From Candidatus Nanopelagicaceae bacterium (GTDB taxonomy: Bacteria; Actinomycetota; Actinomycetes; Nanopelagicales; Nanopelagicaceae), in NCBI GenBank assembly GCA_947478965.1, contig CANJXW010000030.1, positions 1 through 6,877 of the forward strand: DNA of 6,877 nucleotides. The letters are read 5' to 3'. This document shows, in pieces, positions 1 through 4,534 of this stretch. Positions within the stretch are counted from its first letter, which is position 1; each line of letters begins with the position of its first letter. The notes beneath the pieces were generated by a model. It saw only the letters and a list, made by a program, of their open reading frames with translations, had not been told where the DNA came from and did no database searches. A program made the translations under genes and the position numbers.

Positions 1-453
1 AAGAACTTGGACCTTCCGGGAACTGATCGCTTAACGCAGGAAGAGCTTCTTCACCTCAAGGTGGATGTCTTAATCCCAGCCGCACTTGAAGATTCGATTA
101 ACGAAAAGACAGCTTCTGGAATTGTTGCAAAAATCGTCGTCGAGGGTGCAAACGCACCAACAACGCCAAGAGGTGATGCAATTCTTGAAGATAAAGGCAT
201 TCTTGTTGTTCCAGATATTCTTGCTAACTCGGGTGGCGTAATCGTTTCTTATTTTGAGTGGGTTCAAGATAAACAGAACTATTTCTGGTCCGCACAAGAA
301 GTTAGACAGAACCTAGATAAGATCATGGCGAAATCTTTCGCAGAAGTAAAAGATGTTGCAGTAACTTCACACGTAACATGGCGCGAAGCTGCGCACATGA
401 TTGGCGTGGGCAGAGTTGCAGAAGCGCATCGCCTGCGTGGTCTATACCCTTAA
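1..453 (+). CDS. gdhA: Glutamate dehydrogenase, C-terminal part (5' end outside window)
   Basis: Catalyses reversible oxidative deamination of glutamate to 2-oxoglutarate and ammonia with NAD(P), in the cytoplasm. The reading frame is open from base 1 (Lys-Asn-Leu-Asp...), so the gene starts left of the window; the TTG at 7 is an internal codon. About 150 residues are visible, covering the end of the Rossmann nucleotide-binding domain and the C-terminal return helix. Recognisable family blocks are VDVLIPAALE, VEGANAPTTP, VVPDILANSGGVIVSYFEW, the following VQDKQNYFW, and the typical end RVAEAHRLRGLYP before TAA. These place it in the Glu/Leu/Phe/Val dehydrogenase family. The S-Y-F-E-W-V-Q context favours glutamate over leucine or phenylalanine as substrate, by similarity only. 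The coenzyme (NAD or NADP) cannot be decided because the dinucleotide-binding loop lies outside the window. A hairpin follows 16 bases after the stop. Confidence 0.93.
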   Translation, partial: KNLDLPGTDRLTQEELLHLKVDVLIPAALEDSINEKTASGIVAKIVVEGANAPTTPRGDAILEDKGILVVPDILANSGGVIVSYFEWVQDKQNYFWSAQEVRQNLDKIMAKSFAEVKDVAVTSHVTWREAAHMIGVGRVAEAHRLRGLYP

Positions 454-469
454 AGATTTATTGAGCTAG

Positions 470-497
470 GGGGCTAACCCACATAAGGTTTGGCCCC
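470..497 (+). terminator. Hairpin after glutamate dehydrogenase, no U-tract
   Basis: Bases 470-480 pair with 487-497 around a six-base loop (ACATAA). The stem is 11 positions long: GGGGC/GCCCC at the base, then one G-T wobble, two A-T pairs, one C-T mismatch and two closing C-G pairs. It starts 16 bases after the stop codon. No run of T follows (AACAGCGCAC), so it is not a textbook intrinsic terminator on the plus strand. Hairpins of this U-poor kind are common after actinobacterial genes. It could also simply stabilise the 3' end of the message. It separates the dehydrogenase from the next plus-strand gene. Confidence 0.55.
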
Positions 498-541
498 AAC
501 AGCGCACAGAAAAGTAACATCATCTTGAGTCGAGAGGTTTA

Positions 542-1051
542 ATGATGATATTGCCGGATACTTATACTGATGTAAATGAAACTGGATGTTGCGCGATACC
601 CAATATTGATGACTGGGATGAGAAAGTTGTCGAATTCGACAACAAGAAATTTATCCGCGAATACACCAAGAGTGTCTTTTTCGTTCCAACTAATATGGAT
701 AAAGTCATGAGATCCCTGAGTGAAACCGCCGTTTCGGCTGGAGCCATCATGCCACCTGATCAAGCAATGATTCTCTCGAGAGATCTTTCACCCTTTAAAG
801 CAGAACAACTGTATGCAGTTTCAAAAGAAGTAGATGGTGGGGATAACGTGCTTCTCTCGGGGTCATTTGCGACCAAGGTATTTGAAGGTGACTATAAGAA
901 CGCTAAATCGTGGCACGATGAGTTAGCAAAATATGTTACTAAGTTAGGTAAGCAGAGCAAAGAGTTCTATTTATTTTATACAACCTGCCCAAAATGTGCA
1001 GAGCACTACGGAAAGAATTACACGATTGGGTTAGCTCTTCTCAGTGACTGA
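542..1051 (+). CDS. Conserved protein of unknown function with CC and CPKC cysteine pairs
   Basis: A 169-residue soluble protein with no signal peptide or membrane segment. From memory it resembles a widespread bacterial family, sometimes loosely annotated as 'hydrolase', that shares an N-terminal Cys-Cys (here C16-C17), a central phrase like LSGSFATKVFEGDYKNAKSW, and a C-terminal FYTTCPKCAEHYGKNY block (C149 and C152). No biochemical role is known to me, and I see no classical hydrolase motif. The two cysteine pairs could bind a metal or act in redox chemistry; this is inference. Two start codons lie side by side at 542 and 545. GAGAGG at 532-537 is 4 bases from the first and 7 from the second, so 545 may be the real start. 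The 3' end overlaps the opposing carboxypeptidase gene by 21 bases. The length fits the family, so the gene appears intact. Confidence 0.88.
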   Translation: MMILPDTYTDVNETGCCAIPNIDDWDEKVVEFDNKKFIREYTKSVFFVPTNMDKVMRSLSETAVSAGAIMPPDQAMILSRDLSPFKAEQLYAVSKEVDGGDNVLLSGSFATKVFEGDYKNAKSWHDELAKYVTKLGKQSKEFYLFYTTCPKCAEHYGKNYTIGLALLSD

Positions 1052-1675
1052 AGCATCTATCAACATCGCAGGACAGGGCGAACCAGGATTACTTAAGCCT
1101 TCAAAATGCCACCATTCGTTCTCATAAGCCCGGCATAATCCATAGATGTATCCGTTTTTCTCCAACCACTTTGTTGATGCTGCGTCATATGGATAGTTAA
1201 CATCAATCGCAAGTCCCCATGGGTGATGAGAGATATCTGGAGGCAGCACCCATTTAGACGCCTCGGATTTGCTTCCATATTTCTTAATCGCTGCGTTAAA
1301 TAGATCTCTCTGATGACCAAAACTTCTAAATCCAGAGATAGCGGTGAGAGTAAAACCATCTACTTTTGCAGCGGCCTGAGCAGCTAAGAAACGGGCTCGC
1401 AATTCCGGGTTGAGCTCTGAAGGACGAGTACTTGGTTTTTCAATCTCCCCATATCCAAGAGAACTCTCCCATGCTGAACATGCTGTTGCTGTGTCTGAGG
1501 CGCGGAGAGTCCCAGTCGTTTCATTAAAGCAAAGTAACTCTGGATTCTCTATCTCTATCGGACTTGGCTCACGTGACAATTGAGAAACCGTAGGGTTTCG
1601 CATCTCTCCAACAACCGAGTAACCCATTCCGATGAGAACAGGAAGGACTACGAAAGCGATATACGTTCGCTTCAT
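1031..1675 (-). CDS. VanY-type D-alanyl-D-alanine carboxypeptidase (peptidase family M15B), membrane anchored
   Basis: Predicted zinc D,D-carboxypeptidase that removes the terminal D-Ala from peptidoglycan stem peptides outside the membrane. Numbered from the ATG at 1675 (214 residues), a basic start (MKR) and a hydrophobic stretch at about 5-23 (YIAFVVLPVLIGMGYSVVG) form an uncleaved anchor or signal peptide. A linker of about 80 residues carries two cysteines. The catalytic domain follows: SGFRS (114-118, substrate-binding Arg117), SHHPWGLAIDV with zinc ligands His151 and Asp158, and ENEWWHFE with catalytic Glu187 and zinc ligand His190. All key M15B residues are present, so it should be active. 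The open frame reaches back to a TTG at 1699, but that codon lies inside the GAGGAG ribosome-binding stretch. TTG at 1681 is an alternative start with better spacing. It lies 112 bases downstream of the LRR gene on the same strand and may be co-transcribed with it. Vancomycin resistance is not implied, since such enzymes are ordinary wall-remodelling proteins. Confidence 0.92.
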   Translation of the reverse strand: MKRTYIAFVVLPVLIGMGYSVVGEMRNPTVSQLSREPSPIEIENPELLCFNETTGTLRASDTATACSAWESSLGYGEIEKPSTRPSELNPELRARFLAAQAAAKVDGFTLTAISGFRSFGHQRDLFNAAIKKYGSKSEASKWVLPPDISHHPWGLAIDVNYPYDAASTKWLEKNGYIYGLCRAYENEWWHFEGLSNPGSPCPAMLIDASVTEKS

Positions 1676-1691
1676 ATTCAATCTCGCTTCT

Positions 1692-1697
1692 CTCCTC
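1692..1697 (-). promoter_or_regulatory. Ribosome-binding site of the carboxypeptidase (start-deciding)
   Basis: On the minus strand GAGGAG occupies 1697-1692, followed by AGAAGCGAGA. It lies 10 bases before TTG at 1681 and 16 before ATG at 1675. A weaker GAGA (1685-1682) is closer to the ATG. The TTG at 1699 overlaps the Shine-Dalgarno itself and is excluded as the start. Because GAGGAG is strong, a start at 1681 (two extra residues, Met-Asn) is a real possibility. Confidence 0.5.
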
Positions 1698-1711
1698 AAA
1701 CTCCTAAACCG

Positions 1712-1740
1712 AGGATAGCGCCTAGCTACTCTGGTTTAAC
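1712..1740 (-). promoter_or_regulatory. Possible promoter of the carboxypeptidase gene
   Basis: On the minus strand GTTAAA (1740-1735, three of six matches to TTGACA) is separated by exactly 17 bases from TATCCT (1717-1712, fits TANNNT). This would place a start point near 1705, about 30 bases before the ATG and just ahead of the ribosome-binding site. The inverted repeat TAAACC (1705-1710) / GGTTTA (1733-1738) frames the same stretch and could be an operator or chance. The match is weak, so read-through from the LRR gene is an alternative. Confidence 0.3.
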
Positions 1741-1749
1741 TGAGAATAT

Positions 1750-1798
1750 GAGAAGGGCCCTCCATCTGAAAGGCGAAACGGGTCTATTAGCGTGCGCT
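1750..1798 (-). repeat. Diverged direct repeat of the tRNA-Arg 3' end and terminator (copy B)
   Basis: Read on the minus strand from 1798, this segment starts AGCGCACG, passes through the last codons and stop of the LRR gene, and continues AGACCC...TCGCCTTTCA...GGAGGGCCCTTCTC. It aligns with 4393-4347 (copy A). The first eight bases are identical, there is one two-base gap, and the last 36 bases match at 28 positions without gaps. In copy A the second half is a perfect nine-pair terminator stem. Here the matching positions contain two A-C mismatches, one more mismatched pair and two wobbles, so the stem has largely decayed. It may be a relic of the segment from which the LRR gene was placed next to the tRNA, or a duplicated terminator that drifted. 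Confidence 0.6.
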
Positions 1799-4117
1799 AA
1801 TAAGCGTTCTCACCGCAGTAAGGCGGTCCTTGCGAGCTTGAATCTTCTTCACCTGCGCAGCAATTGCCACTTGGATCTGCGCATAGCTAGAACGCTCAGT
1901 TTTTGGAAGTTTACTAAGGGCCACAGTTAGTGCGGACTTATGCTTACTATCAAGTGGGATCAAGCCAATCTCTTGCAACATTGCAGCATCGATACGCTGG
2001 CCAGATGCCACCATATCTACTACCTCAAATTTACGCGCAATCTTTAAGATCTCTGTGATCTGGTTGCGGCGCTCTGTAGGCAGCGCTGTAATTTCAGCAC
2101 TTACTTGTGCAAGATTCGCTGCTGTGACGCCAACTATTTCTGCAGTAGTAAATTTCTCTAAAGTTAAAGATGCAGCTGAAACGGTCGTGAGATCAGATCG
2201 CGCCTGTCTCTTTTGTGCTTCACGTTTTTCTGCAGCAACGCGCGCTGCCTCGCGAGCTGCAGCAATCACATCGTCAGTGGATGGAGTGGTGGGTTCCTCA
2301 GGTGTTACTACCACTGGACATTCCTCATTAACTATTAAACTATTCCATTTTCCTTCAACTAAAGTAAATTGAGATTGCAGATCTGGGTTTACTGAAGCGA
2401 TTACACATGGTGCCATTTCTAAAAATGCCATGTCACCGACTGTTGGAGGTGAGCCAAGAAAGATTACAGATTCCAAGGAAGTTGCGCCATAGAATGCGAT
2501 ACGACCGATCGCGGTGACGGTTTCAGGTATGGTGATGGTCGTAAGTGATGGTGCGAAATAGAATGCGTATTCACCGATGGAAGTAACGCTTCCGGGAATG
2601 GTGTAACTACTTCCAGTCTTCCCTCTTGGGTAAGTGAGGATAGTGGTTCCATCTTTATAGAAAAGTACACCATCATCGCTCTTGTAGATTTCGTTACCAG
2701 CGTTAACGTTGATGCTTGCAAGTGTGGGCATCCAGTCAAATGTTAAGCTGCGCAAATCGTTAACACTTGCGGGGATAGTGATGCTCGTAAGTGAAGTATC
2801 TCGAAATGCATTTTCACGAATAGAAGTAACGCCTTCGGGAATAGTGATGCTTGTTAGAGACGTGGCGCCAAAAAATGCGTTCTCCATGATTATGATGACT
2901 CCGTCAGGAATGGTGTAACTGCTACCAATTTTTCCATTCGGATAAGCAAGGATTATGGCTCCATCTTTTGTAAACAGTACGCCGCTAACGCTCTTGTAAT
3001 TAGTATTACTCCCACTAACGGTGAAGCTTGTTAAGGAGCTGGTAGCGGAGAACGCGTCAAAACCGATCAATGAGATCCCTTCGGGGATGGCAATACTGGT
3101 AAGTGAGGAGGCGCCATAAAACGCGTAGCTACCGATCGTGGTAACACTTACAGGGATAGTGAGGCTTAGAAGTGAGGTTGTATTCAGAAATGCGCTGTCA
3201 CCGATGCTATCGAGCGTACTGCCTGCTTCGAAGGTGACGGATTGCAGTGAGGCGGTGTTGTAAAATGCTCGCCCCTCTATTGTGGTGACGTTTGCAGGGA
3301 TGGTTATGCTCGTAAGTGATGTGGCATTCTCGAATGCGCCATTGCCGATTGATGTAAGCAGGCTACCCGTGCTGAAAGTAACGCTCGTCAGTGATGAGGC
3401 ATTACCGAATGCGTAACTACCGATCGAGGTGACGCTTGCGGGAATAGTGACGCTCATTAGTGATGAGGCATTACCGAATGCACTATTGCCGATTGTTACG
3501 AGGCTACTACCTGCTTCAAAGGTAACGGTCTGCAATGAGGTGGCATTGAAAAAGGCAGTGGGAGCAATGGTAGTAACGCTAGCGGGAACCATGTAGCTTG
3601 ACGCTGTTTTTCCAAGTGGGTAGGAAAGTAGTGTGCTTTCATCGTTTGTAAAAAGAACTCCATCAATGGCTTTATATGTTGCATTATCAGCATTCACGTC
3701 GAAGCTCGTGAGTATCATGGCGCTAGAGAATGAAGTAGATGCGATCGAAGTTACGAATTCAGGAATGGTGATACTCGTGAGAGATACGGCGTAATAGAAT
3801 GCGTAGCTACCAATTGAGGTCAGTTGGCTACCAGCTTCGAAGGTAACGGATTCTAGTGAGACGTTGCCAAAAAATGCATCCTCTCCGATCGTGGTGACGC
3901 TTGCGGGAATAGTGACGCTTGTGATCGCGCTATTAGCAAAGGCGGAATTGGCGATAATGGTGATTCCATCGGGGATGACAATGTCATTCGAGCACGTCCC
4001 AATTCCGATAACTGTAGTTCCAGTTATCGCCAAACATTCATCTGCACTTGCTGCTGGCACGCCAGCACCTGATAGGGCTATGGCAAGGGCGGTAGCTAAT
4101 CCAAGTATTCGTCGCAT
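1787..4117 (-). CDS. Secreted BspA-like leucine-rich repeat protein (LRR_5 type)
   Basis: A 776-residue exported protein, numbered from ATG 4117. Residues 1-25 form a signal peptide (RRI, hydrophobic core, cleavage after ASA). The mature N-terminus has Cys28 and Cys42, which could cap the solenoid. Residues about 47-565 are roughly 20 repeats of about 23 residues of the pattern SLTSITIPxSVTTIGxxAFxxA, typical of Treponema pallidum / BspA-type LRRs. Three inserted modules with YK..DGVLF..D....L.YP.GK..SY.(V/I)P lie at about 142-184, 368-410 and 472-514. A second cysteine pair (571, 600) closes the repeat region. A Pro/Thr linker (604-613) leads to a basic, Ala-rich helical tail (about 615-776) of unknown role. 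No LPXTG motif, lipobox or C-terminal membrane helix is visible, so the protein is secreted or held by the charged tail. Such proteins often bind surfaces or other proteins; the ligand here is unknown. TTG at 4120 is a less likely start. Confidence 0.93.
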   Translation of the reverse strand: MRRILGLATALAIALSGAGVPAASADECLAITGTTVIGIGTCSNDIVIPDGITIIANSAFANSAITSVTIPASVTTIGEDAFFGNVSLESVTFEAGSQLTSIGSYAFYYAVSLTSITIPEFVTSIASTSFSSAMILTSFDVNADNATYKAIDGVLFTNDESTLLSYPLGKTASSYMVPASVTTIAPTAFFNATSLQTVTFEAGSSLVTIGNSAFGNASSLMSVTIPASVTSIGSYAFGNASSLTSVTFSTGSLLTSIGNGAFENATSLTSITIPANVTTIEGRAFYNTASLQSVTFEAGSTLDSIGDSAFLNTTSLLSLTIPVSVTTIGSYAFYGASSLTSIAIPEGISLIGFDAFSATSSLTSFTVSGSNTNYKSVSGVLFTKDGAIILAYPNGKIGSSYTIPDGVIIIMENAFFGATSLTSITIPEGVTSIRENAFRDTSLTSITIPASVNDLRSLTFDWMPTLASINVNAGNEIYKSDDGVLFYKDGTTILTYPRGKTGSSYTIPGSVTSIGEYAFYFAPSLTTITIPETVTAIGRIAFYGATSLESVIFLGSPPTVGDMAFLEMAPCVIASVNPDLQSQFTLVEGKWNSLIVNEECPVVVTPEEPTTPSTDDVIAAAREAARVAAEKREAQKRQARSDLTTVSAASLTLEKFTTAEIVGVTAANLAQVSAEITALPTERRNQITEILKIARKFEVVDMVASGQRIDAAMLQEIGLIPLDSKHKSALTVALSKLPKTERSSYAQIQVAIAAQVKKIQARKDRLTAVRTLISAR
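3390..3481 (-). repeat. Recent 69-base in-frame tandem duplication inside the LRR gene
   Basis: A 23-base stretch at 3390-3412 is repeated exactly at 3459-3481. The offset is 69 bases, exactly one 23-residue repeat unit, and both copies encode the same part of an LRR (around AFGNASSL). Elsewhere a 24-base stretch is identical at 3431-3454 and 3896-3919. Most neighbouring units are similar in protein but more diverged in DNA, so this pair looks recently duplicated or converted. Confidence 0.75.
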
Positions 4118-4125
4118 CAAAATTT

Positions 4126-4131
4126 TCCTTC
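4126..4131 (-). promoter_or_regulatory. Ribosome-binding site of the LRR gene (start-deciding)
   Basis: On the minus strand GAAGGA (4131-4126) precedes ATG at 4117 with 8 bases between them, a normal distance. The in-frame TTG at 4120 would have 5. The ATG is therefore preferred, giving a protein one residue shorter and starting MRRIL. Confidence 0.6.
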
Positions 4132-4218
4132 AGCTTCAGGTAGATCCCTCTAGGCCTAAAGAAGTTGTCGGAAGAGGGGGCTAGGGTGAACCCCAGATTA
4201 AAAAAGGGTAGCAGAAAT

Positions 4219-4232
4219 TAGGGCAATCCCTA
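4219..4232. promoter_or_regulatory. Perfect TAGGG-CAAT-CCCTA inverted repeat, candidate operator
   Basis: Five-base arms are separated by four bases, about 102 bases upstream of the LRR start codon. A further TAGGG lies at 4182-4186, and GGGT-GA-ACCC at 4184-4193 is a related palindrome. The recurrence suggests a dimeric regulator site, but the arms are short and it could be a small hairpin in the transcript instead. Confidence 0.3.
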
Positions 4233-4346
4233 GATGTGAAGAAGTTGGAAGGCGTGGGGAGGCAGGGCCATGTGTCCGCCTACAGTGAGTAATTTGCGCT
4301 CATTTATCAGGCTCAGCGCAGCGGTAAGCGAGAAAGTAAAGTGAAA

Positions 4347-4393
4347 GAGAAAGACCCCTCAAGTGAAAGGCGAGAGGGGTCTATCCGTGCGCT
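4347..4393 (-). repeat. Direct repeat spanning tRNA-Arg 3' end and terminator (copy A)
   Basis: Read on the minus strand from 4393, this segment is AGCGCACG (the last five acceptor-stem bases of the tRNA, its discriminator A and two flanking bases), then GATAGACCCC and the rest of the terminator. A diverged copy lies at 1798-1750, beyond the other end of the LRR gene and in the same orientation. The two copies bracket about 2.6 kb. The layout resembles the duplicated tRNA-end sequences left by site-specific insertion at tRNA genes, but the block includes only the very end of the tRNA and no integrase is present. Confidence 0.6.
4352..4382 (-). terminator. Intrinsic terminator of tRNA-Arg
   Basis: A perfect nine-pair stem (AGACCCCTC at 4352-4360 with GAGGGGTCT at 4374-4382) closes a 13-base loop. 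On the minus strand it is followed directly by a T-rich tract (TTTCTCTTTC), as expected for factor-independent termination. It starts six bases after the tRNA 3' end. On the plus strand the following sequence is not T-rich, so it works for leftward transcription. Confidence 0.88.
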
Positions 4394-4460
4394 CGAAGGG
4401 ATTCGAACCCCTAACCTTCTGATCCGTAGTCAGATGCTCTATCCGTTGAGCTACGAGCGC
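4388..4460 (-). tRNA. tRNA-Arg, anticodon ACG
   Basis: A complete 73-base cloverleaf on the minus strand. The acceptor stem is GCGCTCG/CGAGCGC with discriminator A73. The D-arm is GCTC/GAGC. The anticodon arm is TCTGA/TCAGA with loop CTACGGA, giving anticodon ACG at 4427-4425. The T-arm has loop TTCGAAT with one G-T wobble. The anticodon reads CGU and, after A34 is deaminated to inosine by TadA, also CGC and CGA. The 3' CCA is not encoded (the flanking sequence is CGG), so it must be added by nucleotidyltransferase. It sits 74 bases after the aldolase gene and has its own terminator. Confidence 0.97.
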
Positions 4461-4480
4461 TTACTTTATTGAACATGCGA

Positions 4481-4486
4481 ATAGTA
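4481..4486 (-). promoter_or_regulatory. Possible -10 element of the tRNA-Arg promoter
   Basis: TACTAT on the minus strand (4486-4481) lies 20 bases before the mature tRNA 5' end, a plausible place for a -10 box. The sequence 17 bases further upstream (TTCTCT) matches the -35 consensus poorly. A small AGGG...CCCT pair (4488-4491 with 4499-4502) lies immediately upstream and might weakly end the aldolase transcript. Processing of the tRNA from the upstream operon transcript is an alternative. Confidence 0.3.
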
Positions 4487-4534
4487 CAGGGTTATTAGCC
4501 CTCAGAGAAACTTGGCTAAAACCCAATAAAACCC

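Larger units (their letters stand above)
4118..4351 (-). other. Leader / intergenic region of the LRR gene with TAGGG palindromes
   Basis: This 234-base stretch between the tRNA terminator and the LRR start holds no credible gene. It contains several short palindromes: TAGGCCTA (4151-4158), GGGT-GA-ACCC (4184-4193), TAGGG-CAAT-CCCTA (4219-4232) and TGCGCT/AGCGCA (4295-4300 with 4315-4320, 14-base loop). The half-site TAGGG or its complement CCCTA recurs three times within 4182-4232. Six A (4200-4205) give a T run on the minus strand. I could not find a convincing -35/-10 pair, although the LRR gene must be expressed from here. The repeated half-sites could be an operator or structure in the 5' untranslated region. 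No known riboswitch consensus was recognised. Confidence 0.45.

Noticed and set aside
7..453. TTG at base 7 as the start of a short protein
   Set aside because: The frame is open upstream to the window edge and the protein is the C-terminal portion of glutamate dehydrogenase.
489..520. Promoter for the small CC/CPKC protein (TAACAT as -10)
   Set aside because: No acceptable -35 lies at the right distance; the upstream position falls in the GC-rich hairpin.
1031..1675. Vancomycin resistance gene
   Set aside because: The M15B fold is shared with VanY, but no vanHAX or vanRS genes are present and such carboxypeptidases are ordinary wall enzymes in actinobacteria.
1580..1930. Open frame of 116 codons on the plus strand across the 3' end of the LRR gene and the start of the carboxypeptidase gene
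   Set aside because: It is antisense to two well-supported genes, has no family resemblance and no good ribosome-binding site.
2055..2372. Open frame of 105 codons on the plus strand
   Set aside because: Ala/Ser-rich translation mirroring the low-complexity helical tail of the LRR protein; a shadow of that gene.
2464..4100. Many short repeated DNA motifs with variable stretches between them, superficially like a CRISPR array
   Set aside because: The repeats are in-frame LRR codons with a 69-base period, diverge gradually and encode one continuous protein; there are no constant repeats with unique spacers and no cas genes.
4118..4351. A c-di-AMP (ydaO-type) or other riboswitch ahead of the wall-related LRR gene
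   Set aside because: I compared the minus strand with remembered consensus blocks and found no convincing match; only short palindromes are present.
1750..4393. Transposon or insertion sequence around the LRR gene
   Set aside because: The flanking repeats are direct rather than terminal inverted, and no transposase or integrase is encoded in the interval.
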